Positions 19,013 to 27,399 of a DNA stretch of 47,606 nt are shown in pieces. Numbering within the stretch: position 1 is the first letter of the stretch; every line of letters begins with the position of its first letter. Both the position numbers and the translations under genes were made by a program. The stretch comes from Paenibacillus agaridevorans (GTDB taxonomy: Bacteria > Bacillota > Bacilli > Paenibacillales > Paenibacillaceae). The stretch is taken from assembly GCF_003112455.1 (NCBI RefSeq), contig NZ_BDQX01000091.1, positions 1 through 47,606 on the forward strand, in the 5' to 3' direction. The notes beneath the pieces were generated by a model. That model was not told the DNA's origin. It ran no database searches and worked only from the letters and a program-made list of their open reading frames with translations.

Positions 19013-20593
19013 TTAGCCATGCAACCCTCCCGTTATACGGGGGCTCTGACGATAAGGGCCTACCGGGACTTGGATTAGGCTGGTTAATCCTTGCGAAGAC
19101 ATCTTGTAGATCTCGTCGCATAATCGGGCGTCAAAGCCTAGGAGCGGATGTCCCCCTAACCCGATAGCTGATGCTGTTAACAGCAATCGCTGTACAAGCA
19201 TCCCTGCTTCCATCTGCTGGATGCGGTATCCCCTGTACCCCATCGTTGTTGTAAGATGATCCTTGGTCCCCGCTATATGAAAGCATAACGGTACTTGAAA
19301 CAGGTTCACATTATCGGAAGGCATTCCCCGCTGCAGTTGGAGCCGATAATCCCCAGGATGTATCAATCGCAATGCATGAGCATCGCTGTCATAATGGTAA
19401 GCACCTGCTGGAATACCCTCAACATTATACAGACATACGTAGAGTGCGACGCGGGAAACGGAGTTCTCATGGCTTCCATCTAGATCATTCCAATACCTGA
19501 AGGAAGCCGCCGTCTCCTGCAACAGCAACGCCAGCTGCTCTTGGCTTACCTTGCTCATCATAAAATCACTGTCCGGCGAATACCGCTTCCGGCTCACAGA
19601 CGCCAAATCATACAACAACCGCTTCATGCGGGGCAGCGCTACCGCCGAATCCTCGCCGTCAACGATCTTCTTTTCCCTAATTCGCGGTATCGACGGAAGT
19701 GATTCGAATAGGGAAGCCTCGTTCATTCTGATTAGCATCGGAAATTCCCTGACCCTCCGGGACCGGATATAATGGTCATGCCGAACCGTTGGCAGCTCCC
19801 GGCATAATTCGGTAGCGGAGACAATGTCCTCACTCTTATTCGAATTCGCAGCCCAATAAATCCCGGGCTCTATCGACAGCGGAATTACCGCATACACGCT
19901 TTCCTCTTGTTCGGATACACCGAGAAGATGATTTACGGCTCGATCAAGAAACTGGAAATGCACCCCCGATGCAAATCCAAACCGTTTGGCCACTTCCAAG
20001 AGCTGCCCCATCAGCGTACCCGCATCAAGACCTTGCAAGCGATAGGAAAAGTTATTGTATTTAAAAAAGTTTTTCCAAAACATGCTCGATACAAATACAG
20101 CGCCAAAGCAAGCCGACACGTCATAGCGATTACCAAGAGCCCTTGCCAAATAGGAATCGAAGTCGCCTTCTCGCAGCAATACCAAACGATGATGCGCTAC
20201 ATCATAATGATAGACCCCCGCAGGCAAATCCTCTACCTTTAGATACACATATAATTCATTCGGATATAACGCTCCCCCGGAAGGAGCAAAACGCCGATAC
20301 AGCTGAAGCAGGCCCATGGTTTGCATCATGGAATTCGAGGCGAGGACTGCTTGGGACAATTGAGTGAGCCCAAATACGTACCAGAGAAAATGACCCATCT
20401 GGCGGAGGTCGGGCAACAGCTTCGCTTCACTGCCCTCAAGCGTCAGCGGTACTTCCGGAGATAGCGGAACCACAGGCAAACCGCGATAAAGCTTATAGGC
20501 AAGCGGTCCGTCTTCCCAATCCACCGCCAAGTCGGGAGGTTTGGTCTTATCGATGTCAAAATGCAGATCGTGCAAAAATGATTCCAAACTCAT
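19013..20593 (-). CDS. SagB/ThcOx-type azoline dehydrogenase with two nitroreductase-like domains
   Basis: A 526-residue FMN-dependent oxidase that would convert azolines to azoles in the TOMM product. Two related nitroreductase-like halves are visible at about 55-250 (RRFAPSGGALYPNELYVYL) and 310-510 (AGAYHYDSDAHALRLIHPGDY, then GHPLLGFDARLCDEIYKM). The second half lacks the clean RRxxPSGGAxYP motif, so probably only one half is catalytic, or the halves form an internal dimer. GGAGGG precedes ATG 20593. It is the last gene of the TOMM operon, 54 bp after the YcaO gene, with a small GTGGT/ACCAC hairpin between them. Confidence 0.9.
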   Translation of the reverse strand: MSLESFLHDLHFDIDKTKPPDLAVDWEDGPLAYKLYRGLPVVPLSPEVPLTLEGSEAKLLPDLRQMGHFLWYVFGLTQLSQAVLASNSMMQTMGLLQLYRRFAPSGGALYPNELYVYLKVEDLPAGVYHYDVAHHRLVLLREGDFDSYLARALGNRYDVSACFGAVFVSSMFWKNFFKYNNFSYRLQGLDAGTLMGQLLEVAKRFGFASGVHFQFLDRAVNHLLGVSEQEESVYAVIPLSIEPGIYWAANSNKSEDIVSATELCRELPTVRHDHYIRSRRVREFPMLIRMNEASLFESLPSIPRIREKKIVDGEDSAVALPRMKRLLYDLASVSRKRYSPDSDFMMSKVSQEQLALLLQETAASFRYWNDLDGSHENSVSRVALYVCLYNVEGIPAGAYHYDSDAHALRLIHPGDYRLQLQRGMPSDNVNLFQVPLCFHIAGTKDHLTTTMGYRGYRIQQMEAGMLVQRLLLTASAIGLGGHPLLGFDARLCDEIYKMSSQGLTSLIQVPVGPYRQSPRITGGLHG

Positions 20594-20647
20594 CCTTGTC
20601 CCTCCTTATATAAACGAGGGTGGTCAACCACGCCGCATTTTTTATAC

Positions 20648-22591
20648 TTATGGAAACGGATGCGGATAGGGATTGAGGTCCTCTAGCTCAAGCGGCTCCT
20701 TTACGTACCCGAGCTCCGCAGGTACGCGGAGCACCCGCTCCAGCCCTGCCAGACGGGTAAACTGGTGCCCGAATGTCATCGGCAGCATCCCGGGGATCAG
20801 CACTTTTACGCAATGCAGACCATTTCGTTTAATTTCCGGCGCTGTTACATCTACCACAATGACATCGAGATGGAGCCGGCGGAATGTATGAAGAATGTCC
20901 TTCAGGTCATCCGTTAAATCAGTATGCCTTTCTCCCCGCTCGAATTCCTCTTCGAACGTTCGCAATGGGCGGTTTTCATCCAGCAGGAAGTTCAGACGCT
21001 CCTGCGCTTGCGGCAATCCGTAAAGCAGGGAATGATCCTCCATCTGCTGCACCAGGGATGAATCATGGAACATTCGAACATACGTCTCGCGGTTCGCCTC
21101 CAATTTCTCGTCAAGCGACTGCATCATGCCGGCCAACTCGAGAACCGCCCCCTTCACGGCCCTTACCGGATCCGGATGAGCTCCGGCCGCACAGATGAGA
21201 TTCACTCCTGTTTGCTTTCTGTTTTTCGCGATTCCCCATACACTTGGAATGCCATTCTCCATCGTCGAGTTAAAGAAATGTACATCAAACCCCGCCACTG
21301 CCTGCAAACGATCGATCATCAATCGCAATTCCGGGTCATTAGTTGAATTTAAGTCAAGGCGCGGGAGAGGCAGCTGAGCGTACCAGGTCATCAGAAACGA
21401 ATCCCGCTCCACCACTTCCAATATGCCGTAAAAAACAGCCTCCTCCAAGCTCCCGCCTAACGCGCACCCGTTGGACGTTTCAAACACAAAGTGGTGCCCG
21501 CAGCCCGTGCCGTAGTAGGCGAGCTGCTCTGGAACCAAGATTGGACGCTCTTGCAAAAACGAATAGCCCCATACCCAATTAATCGGTTGATCGGGATTAA
21601 ACGTTGTAACAGAAGCCGTTGGCCGAGCATATTGCTCCTCTGTATGCACCCCTACAGTAACAGGGTCAAACGCTTGATCTTTAAGGCTGCGGAAGCTGCC
21701 ACGGACGACCGTCCGTTTGCTTCGGGGCGCCAAACCGCAGTACCGCTCGAGCCCCTCCAATATAGCGGTCAACTCGCTCGCCGCATAGGAATGAGATCGT
21801 CCCGCCGTTCCCACATCCTCTCCGGGCAACGGCAGATTAACACTCACATCGGCAAATAGCGACTTAAGGTTGGCCAATTTCAAATTCAAAAAGCCGGTTC
21901 GGTAATCCAGGTAGTCGTTGGTCAATACTTTACCCAACTCATCCATGGAGCGGCAGCGATAACTGTCTGCGCTAATCTTAGGGCTTGGTTGCAGCGAAAT
22001 ACGGGCTGCTGTCGAGGAATCATCCTGTAATCGACTGCAAAACGGACACAGCGGATCAGGAAGAATGCGGTGAAGGGAGCTCTCCAGCGTTTTTAAGTTG
22101 GTCAAAAACATCTTCCCTGCCGATTGAACCGTTTTGCCTTGCAATAACCTTCGAGTCTCATCTGCCAGCAAGTGAGCGACCTGGAAAAGCCCCGTACGTG
22201 ACGCCCATGCATCACGCGAAATCCCCCCATGCGTTCCCAACCTCTGCTTTAGCCCCCGCATCTCTTTGCGTTCACGTCCCGCCATAAGGCGCCGCGTGTC
22301 TGCACACTGGGAGCAACCTTGTGTACCCGGACGAACCAACGGTCCGACCACGCCTTCACCAAATGAAACGAAACCTCGCAGCCAAGGGATGCCAGCCGGT
22401 TGCAGTGCCTCTTCCGCCTTATGATGAACATAAGGATGCCAGGCATCGTGCAACACCAGCACCAAATCCGCCTTTTCAGGTACTCCTGCCTCGAAATCAA
22501 TCTGACGAACAGCCTCAAATTCCGCTGACAGTTCCCCATACACGCAGTCTGCCAATACCCCTTCTCCCACAATCGCAATCCTAGCGCTCAC
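20648..22591 (-). CDS. TOMM cyclodehydratase: E1-like partner fused to YcaO
   Basis: A 647-residue fusion. Residues 1-190 are an E1/ThiF-like partner with two zinc-type CxxC pairs (C93/C96, C182/C185). Residues 200-647 are a YcaO domain with ATP-site segments SELTAILEGLERY and EEAVFYGILEVVERDSF, ending in the Pro-rich tail NPYPHPFP (PxPxP). That tail is known to be needed for azoline-forming YcaO activity. It uses ATP to cyclise Cys (and possibly Ser) of the precursor to thiazolines or oxazolines. Start GTG 22591 follows AGGAGG and overlaps the upstream stop by 4 bp, indicating translational coupling. Confidence 0.93.
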   Translation of the reverse strand: MSARIAIVGEGVLADCVYGELSAEFEAVRQIDFEAGVPEKADLVLVLHDAWHPYVHHKAEEALQPAGIPWLRGFVSFGEGVVGPLVRPGTQGCSQCADTRRLMAGRERKEMRGLKQRLGTHGGISRDAWASRTGLFQVAHLLADETRRLLQGKTVQSAGKMFLTNLKTLESSLHRILPDPLCPFCSRLQDDSSTAARISLQPSPKISADSYRCRSMDELGKVLTNDYLDYRTGFLNLKLANLKSLFADVSVNLPLPGEDVGTAGRSHSYAASELTAILEGLERYCGLAPRSKRTVVRGSFRSLKDQAFDPVTVGVHTEEQYARPTASVTTFNPDQPINWVWGYSFLQERPILVPEQLAYYGTGCGHHFVFETSNGCALGGSLEEAVFYGILEVVERDSFLMTWYAQLPLPRLDLNSTNDPELRLMIDRLQAVAGFDVHFFNSTMENGIPSVWGIAKNRKQTGVNLICAAGAHPDPVRAVKGAVLELAGMMQSLDEKLEANRETYVRMFHDSSLVQQMEDHSLLYGLPQAQERLNFLLDENRPLRTFEEEFERGERHTDLTDDLKDILHTFRRLHLDVIVVDVTAPEIKRNGLHCVKVLIPGMLPMTFGHQFTRLAGLERVLRVPAELGYVKEPLELEDLNPYPHPFP

Positions 22592-24513
22592 CGGGATTCC
22601 TCCTCTCGCAGCACCACACCAAATACTCCTGCTATTTCCTCCTTCAAAAACGGTTCTACTGCCAGATCGAGAGCGAGGAGCCTCGTACTGTTCGAATTCA
22701 AAACCTGCAAGGCGGACTGAAGCACCTCATGTTGCGACGTCGCTTCGCAGGCAGGGATCTCGACGAACCTTAATGGCAACCGCTTTTCCAGATGCACGGA
22801 CGAAAACGCCAATGCTTGCGAATGGAGGCCATCCGATTGGTTTTGTGCTGCTAGCAGAGCCTGTTGCAATGCCTTCCGCAAAGCTAATGTCACATTTAAG
22901 CCTGCATGTCCATACCAGCCATCCCTCATACCGACCCACATCACAGGAAATCCGCACACTTCCTCTCCCATTGCGATGGACGGCTCTCCCTTCATGCTCG
23001 TCAAGGCCTGCAGATAATAAGAGCAGTGTCGATCATCTACCGTACCTAACTGTACCCGGGAGACAATGGATAACGGGTGCTCCCGCCGCGTGACCAATAC
23101 TTCGTCCAAGCACCTTTGCAACCCTCGGCAAATCCCTTCCGCAACCGTTTCTCCTGCTCCTACGCCAATAAACTCCTGCGTTTCCAGAGCAACGGGCAAA
23201 CCGGCCATTCTCGATACATAGGCTTCAAGCCCGGATAACCCCGCTTCCCGCCTTGCCTCCTCATGCGTCAGATCGGCACAGATGATGTCCGGTAGCAGAC
23301 CGGCCGGTCCTTCCGTTATTGGATCGATTGCCTGAACGCGGCACTGAGATAGCGGCAGCTGCTTTAAATCCCCCTCTTCCCAAGCATAAAAAATCCCTGA
23401 TTCCGCCGATGTCAGTCGGATGAAGTAAGGAATTAATCCGTTCTCGCTTTTGTTCGAGCTCCGTTCAAGCCGTTGGTCCAAATCATGAATCCATTCAGGC
23501 GTGCGAAATCCGGTCACAAGCGGATGAGGTATGAAAGAATGCCACCTTCCTTCCAAAGTCTCCAGATCCAATAGGTAAAACCGATTATTTTGTTCCGAAT
23601 CGTCCGTTCCCGTCAACTTTTTAAATAATTCAAACACGATCACATTGGCCAACATCGCTCCTGCTGTAGAAGAAAAGGCATGCAATTGCGGATCTTTATA
23701 AATCGCGGACTGGTGTATGCGACGCCATGCCGACTCCCAGCATCCCTCGGCATCCGGACACACTAGCGGTCCCGCCATACCGACTTGTTGCACGAATACA
23801 GCAGAAAGAAATACCTTTTTCTCCTCCCTGCAAGCGGCATGAAGAGCATGAAGTCCCTCGATATCGCCCTCTCGCGATACGAACAAAATCGAATCAAACG
23901 GCCTTACAATCTCCCGCCAGCCACTCTCTTCCCCCTTTGGTAAGGTAACCTCCGCAACAGCCACCTCGGAATCGGACTTACGGGCATGTACCGCTATTTC
24001 CGCCATTCTTTGCAGGTCCGTAGAATCCGAACCCGAGACCAGAACATAAAACCTTGGCAGCCCGGATTCCAGCAGCGCAGAAACCGCCGATATCAAAAAT
24101 GGACCAGAACCGACCACCAATACGTTCGCCTGACGATAGGATTGAAACCGATACGCGCCCGAATCACCAAAATGATCCAAAAACTCAATTTGGGAAGCAT
24201 ACTTTTCGAGAACCTCTTCCGGCAATTGATGCGGTGCATCTTGGCCTACATCCCGAACATAGCCATTGCGATACAAGACTTCTGCAATGTCATATACCTG
24301 GTTTCGGTGTTGATCCGGCAATCCGTTTGTTAAATCCCCCAGTCTGTGCTCCCCGTTGAATATCGGTATCAGCTTTTCAATCCACTTATCGATCGCCTCA
24401 CCTTCCATGCGGAACGAGCTTACATTGTTTCGGAAATACACACCGCTCGAATCAGGGAGAAAAAACGTATCTCGTTTCACCTTTAGACGCATGGAAGGAT
24501 TTAACTTCCTCAT
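22588..24513 (-). CDS. ThiF-like TOMM leader-binding/maturation protein (ocin_ThiF-like)
   Basis: A 641-residue protein matching the 'putative thiazole-containing bacteriocin maturation protein' family known from Bacillus Cys-repeat bacteriocin clusters. Residues 1-90 (DTFFLPDSSGVYFRN onwards) read as a winged-helix RiPP recognition element for the leader. Residues 120-300 are a ThiF/E1-like Rossmann fold (NVLVVGSGPFLISAVSALLE) lacking obvious zinc CxxC pairs. The C-terminal half has weak YcaO-like character. It likely delivers the precursor to the cyclodehydratase. Start ATG 24513 is chosen because AGGAGG is 6 nt upstream; ATG 24528 lies within that site. Confidence 0.88.
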   Translation of the reverse strand: MRKLNPSMRLKVKRDTFFLPDSSGVYFRNNVSSFRMEGEAIDKWIEKLIPIFNGEHRLGDLTNGLPDQHRNQVYDIAEVLYRNGYVRDVGQDAPHQLPEEVLEKYASQIEFLDHFGDSGAYRFQSYRQANVLVVGSGPFLISAVSALLESGLPRFYVLVSGSDSTDLQRMAEIAVHARKSDSEVAVAEVTLPKGEESGWREIVRPFDSILFVSREGDIEGLHALHAACREEKKVFLSAVFVQQVGMAGPLVCPDAEGCWESAWRRIHQSAIYKDPQLHAFSSTAGAMLANVIVFELFKKLTGTDDSEQNNRFYLLDLETLEGRWHSFIPHPLVTGFRTPEWIHDLDQRLERSSNKSENGLIPYFIRLTSAESGIFYAWEEGDLKQLPLSQCRVQAIDPITEGPAGLLPDIICADLTHEEARREAGLSGLEAYVSRMAGLPVALETQEFIGVGAGETVAEGICRGLQRCLDEVLVTRREHPLSIVSRVQLGTVDDRHCSYYLQALTSMKGEPSIAMGEEVCGFPVMWVGMRDGWYGHAGLNVTLALRKALQQALLAAQNQSDGLHSQALAFSSVHLEKRLPLRFVEIPACEATSQHEVLQSALQVLNSNSTRLLALDLAVEPFLKEEIAGVFGVVLREEESR

Positions 24514-24637
24514 TCTATTCCTCCTCATTAGCTGTTCTCGATCTGCCCCAATACTTTACAAATAATTCTATGTCCAGCTCTTTGTCCGTCATGTCAGTAA
24601 CGTTGTAACTTCCGTCCATTCACTGCCAACGCAAAAC

Positions 24638-24670
24638 ACCCCCAAAATTAGATTAGATTGACCCGGGGGT
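24638..24670 (-). terminator. Weak hairpin between precursor and maturation genes
   Basis: ACCCCC (24638-24643) pairs with GGGGGT (24665-24670) around a 21-nt loop, followed on the minus strand by GTTTTG. It lacks a strong U-run, so partial read-through is expected. That would give more precursor than enzyme mRNA, as in many RiPP operons. Confidence 0.4.
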
Positions 24671-24728
24671 TTCTCTAATATCTATTTTAGGGGCGTACAT
24701 CAGATTGATTCAGTGGCCATTCTCCGCC

Positions 24729-24986
24729 TTATCTTCCTCCATGGTGACAGTGATGGCAGTTGTGACAGTTATGGCAGTTTTGGCAGTTGTGACAGTTTTG
24801 ACAGTTGTGGCAGTTATGGCAGTTATGACAATTGAAGCAATTAAAACAACTGAAGAAGCAATTAAAAAAACAACTGAAGAAACATAAACGAGCTGGTTGC
24901 TCGTTTTGCACGTTCCAAGGAGTCGCCTCACTGGCCGTAATTGGGGAAACACTTAAATTCGATAAATCATTTTGGAAATTAGTCAT
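24729..24986 (-). CDS. Cys-repeat TOMM precursor peptide (heterocycloanthracin/sonorensin-like)
   Basis: An 85-residue precursor. The leader (1-33, MTNFQNDLSNLSVS... ATPWNVQNEQ) resembles heterocycloanthracin-family leaders, with an FxxxLxxL recognition-type motif. The core has 15 cysteines: C35, C39, C43 and C47 in C-F-F-[SN] steps, then one every third residue from C50 to C80 in a C-[HQF]-N repeat, ending HHGGR. Ten histidines are interleaved. Cysteines are expected to become thiazoles. Start ATG 24986 has GGAGG 7 nt upstream. The open frame continues 40 codons further upstream (to 25106) with a second, weaker site. It heads the operon with the maturation enzymes. The repeat unit appears new to me. 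Confidence 0.92.
   Translation of the reverse strand: MTNFQNDLSNLSVSPITASEATPWNVQNEQPARLCFFSCFFNCFFSCFNCFNCHNCHNCHNCQNCHNCQNCHNCHNCHHCHHGGR
24737..24840 (-). repeat. 9-bp tandem repeat encoding Cys-(His/Gln)-Asn
   Basis: The core of the precursor is built of near-identical 9-bp units (TGC/TGT, CAT/CAC/CAA, AAC) repeated about ten times. Only synonymous thirds and the CA[TC]/CAA position vary. Such an array can gain or lose units in frame by slippage, so core length may vary between strains. Confidence 0.8.
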
Positions 24987-25175
24987 ATTCTTGCCTCCAT
25001 TTTTTATATTGCTGGCAGCATAACCTCGCACTGGAATAAGATCAGGACCAACCTTCCCAATGAGTTCCGCCAATTTTAATGACAACATATGAATGGATCT
25101 CCGCACTTGTTACTGATTAAAATGCCTATATTTTTTTCGTTCATTCAAGTTGGAAATTGCGATGAAATGAAAAAA

Positions 25176-25209
25176 AGGAACTTGCCACCTTTACAGGGGC
25201 AAAGTTCCT
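25176..25209 (-). terminator. Terminator after the truncated nucleotidyltransferase gene
   Basis: AGGAACTTGCC (25176-25186) pairs with GGCAAAGTTCCT (25198-25209) with one bulge, and a seven-U run follows on the minus strand. It insulates the TOMM operon from the genes upstream. Confidence 0.75.
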
Positions 25210-25276
25210 ATCTCGTTGTTGTGGATACTATCTAGCTATTTTTCTTTTATTACGCGGGATGGACGACCCTATACGA

Positions 25277-25498
25277 TCAAAAATGAAGCAAAGCATTGTC
25301 CACGAATCGCCCAGACTCCACTTCTATATCAACATCATATGTGCCAGGATGTGGATATTCATCTGAACTATTAAAGAGATATGGGATCCAACCGCCTAAA
25401 ACAACATACCTGATTTTTGACTCATTGAGAATTTCGGCAACTTCCCCCAATAACCCCTCTGCTGCCGCTAGTTTATCATCATATATTCGACTGACCAA
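25277..25498 (-). pseudogene. Truncated AbiEii-like nucleotidyltransferase fragment
   Basis: Seventy-three codons from TTG 25498, which has a strong AGGGAGG site 7 nt upstream. The sequence YVVLGGWIPYLF and then HPGTYDVDIEV matches the N-terminal nucleotidyl-binding core (GG motif and D-x-D metal ligands) of AbiEii-type or related nucleotidyltransferases. It stops after DNALLHF, far short of the family length, and no continuation is visible downstream. I read it as a remnant with an intact start region, though a short expressed peptide cannot be excluded. Confidence 0.6.
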
Positions 25499-25542
25499 TA
25501 TTGTTCCTCCCTAAAGTAAAAACTCTATAGATTAACGGTAAA

Positions 25543-26529
25543 TTATGTGCTTCTAATCAATAAATATTTGCTCCCTGTTTCCCTTGATTCCTTAAAGTTC
25601 CCATATAATCTTTCATACTCTGTTTTAGAGATCCTTTTTAAGTTATTCAGCACTACACAACCAATCTTTTCTTTGCCGTCAACAAAGCTCGACAGTAGAT
25701 TATAATCTTTAAAGCCACAATTAACTCTGTCTGAGCTAGTTGACCTATCTGCGTTAACAATATCCTTAAATGGTTTGTACCCTGCGAATTCAATCGTACC
25801 AATCAAATAATCTTCTGAGTAATCATCATTGTATCCGATTACAAATTCTTCTCCCTTTTTAGGTGAATATGGATTTCTAAGAGGATAATATCCACCTTTC
25901 CACATAAACGTTGCTGTTCTGACACTATTTAAATCCCGAAGCACGTTCTCAAGCCAAGATGACGTACCTTTCCCTAAATACTGCCTAAAAAACCTACTAT
26001 TAAGCTCCGATGAGGATGATTGTATTTCGTGCTCCCCTTTAACTTCCTTTAAAGATCGAACATTTGATATAAAATCCTCCTTAGCGATATTCCAATGAGC
26101 TGTGTCCGCATCGGTTATACCGAATAATGTGATGAGTTTGTCTCTCAATTTATCCAAGCCACTTCCGTTACTCTCAAAGAACGCATGAGTTTCCCCTGAC
26201 AAAACCCCTCTCATTTCCGAGAAATCCAGACCCTCTTCTAGCATCGGAAAAATCGTTTTTGCTTGCACCCATGCCGCTCCCATTTCACAAAGACATACGT
26301 GACTGTTGTAGAAATTCTTTGATAGATAAAATATCACTATACAATCATCTTCTAATTCTCTTTTCAACTGCATAATGAAATTCTCGCCATAATTCAAGGT
26401 ATTGTATGGTTCGTAAGATGAACAAAATATGGAACTTCTACCTCTAACCCCTATCTTCTCTAGCAGATTTACAATTTCTTTAACGGCTCTTTGATCCTTT
26501 GTAGAGTGACTGATAAATACTTTGGGCAT
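25543..26529 (-). CDS. TIR-domain protein (predicted NAD-cleaving)
   Basis: A 328-residue protein. Residues 1-120 form a TIR domain: KVFISHSTKD at 3-12 and Glu82 in CLCEMGAAW, the position of the catalytic glutamate in NAD-hydrolysing TIR domains. Residues 170-328 form a second domain I do not recognise (WLENVLRDLNSVRTATFMWKG; YSEDYLIGTIEFAGYKP), perhaps a ligand-sensing part. TIR proteins in bacteria often act in abortive anti-phage defence, but no partner system is next to it. Start ATG 26529 has AAGGAAG upstream. It is divergent from the pentapeptide genes. Confidence 0.8.
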   Translation of the reverse strand: MPKVFISHSTKDQRAVKEIVNLLEKIGVRGRSSIFCSSYEPYNTLNYGENFIMQLKRELEDDCIVIFYLSKNFYNSHVCLCEMGAAWVQAKTIFPMLEEGLDFSEMRGVLSGETHAFFESNGSGLDKLRDKLITLFGITDADTAHWNIAKEDFISNVRSLKEVKGEHEIQSSSSELNSRFFRQYLGKGTSSWLENVLRDLNSVRTATFMWKGGYYPLRNPYSPKKGEEFVIGYNDDYSEDYLIGTIEFAGYKPFKDIVNADRSTSSDRVNCGFKDYNLLSSFVDGKEKIGCVVLNNLKRISKTEYERLYGNFKESRETGSKYLLIRST

Positions 26530-26643
26530 ACACACTCTTCCTTTCTTTGAGTCAGAACTCTTTGCAAGAAATTTCTAGGTTTGTTCCAGCTATATACACA
26601 ATTGTAACAGATTATTGAGTACTTTTTTAAATCCAACAGCTAA

Positions 26644-26678
26644 TTGATTCTTCCTATTTACATGTGTACTATAGTACA
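26644..26678 (+). promoter_or_regulatory. Promoter with overlapping perfect palindrome
   Basis: TTGATT (26644-26649) and TACTAT (26667-26672) are 17 bp apart. The 14-bp perfect palindrome TGTACTATAGTACA (26665-26678) covers the -10, extending with one mismatch to 22 bp. This is a repressor-type operator for the pentapeptide genes, possibly also affecting the divergent TIR gene. The cognate repressor is not identified. Confidence 0.55.
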
Positions 26679-26741
26679 TATGTTCTTCTTTGTACAACTA
26701 TCCGACTAATGATCTATCAGCCGATGAAAGATGGGGATAAT

Positions 26742-27377
26742 GTGAAATTTAAAATTGAGCAACCTAAAATCCTAGTTGAGTTACTCGAAACAAAATCCAT
26801 TCGCTCATTAGAATCAAAAGATGAGATCAGCAATGGAGTTATTGAAAATACAACAATTGAATCTCAGGATGCAATCAAGGTTTCCATGGATAAAATGATT
26901 TTTAGAAACGTAACCATTACGGAGTCTTCGTTGGAGCAAATCGAACTTACAGATATTGTTTTCGAGAACTGTGATTTTTCGAATGTTAATTTTTCAAGTT
27001 CATTTATGCATCGTATTGAATTTAGAAATTGTAAGCTCATTGGTACAAGCTTCTCTCAAAGCCGATTTCAAAATGTCCGTTTTCTGGACTGTTTGGGGGA
27101 CTTTGCGAATTTTCGCTTCGCTACATTTAAACAGGCGGGTTTTGAAGATTGTTCATTAATAAGCGCCGACTATTATAATTCTACTTTTCAAAAAATATTT
27201 TTTACTCGTTGCAATATTGATCAGGCTTATATGATCGGATCAAAGTTAATGGGCGTCGATCTTAGCGATTGTACCTTTGACGAATTAAGTGTTGAGCTTC
27301 AAGATTTAGATGGATGTATGATTTCTAGTCATCAGGCCTCGACTTTTGTGGGGCTTATGGGAATGATTATTCGATAA
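26742..27377 (+). CDS. Pentapeptide-repeat protein 1
   Basis: About 211 residues from GTG 26742 (VKFKIEQPKI), with GGGGA just upstream. Residues 75-200 have repeated A(D/N)(L/F)xx-like units (NCDFSNVNFSSSFM; LIGTSFSQSRFQ; MIGSKLMGVDLSDC) that form a right-handed quadrilateral beta-helix. The N-terminal 60 residues are non-repeat. Proteins of this fold include McbG and Qnr, which protect gyrase. It lies 22 bp before a second pentapeptide gene, so the two form an operon. Function is not proven. Confidence 0.82.
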   Translation: MKFKIEQPKILVELLETKSIRSLESKDEISNGVIENTTIESQDAIKVSMDKMIFRNVTITESSLEQIELTDIVFENCDFSNVNFSSSFMHRIEFRNCKLIGTSFSQSRFQNVRFLDCLGDFANFRFATFKQAGFEDCSLISADYYNSTFQKIFFTRCNIDQAYMIGSKLMGVDLSDCTFDELSVELQDLDGCMISSHQASTFVGLMGMIIR

Positions 27378-27399
27378 TCGATACTCGGGAGGCGTTATT

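Noticed and set aside
24737..24840. Regular repeats that might look like a CRISPR array
   Set aside because: Units are 9 bp without spacers and lie inside a coding gene.
24705..24887. Plus-strand open frame rich in Val/Met/Ala repeats
   Set aside because: It is the antisense shadow of the precursor's 9-bp repeats; no ribosome-binding site and low-complexity composition.
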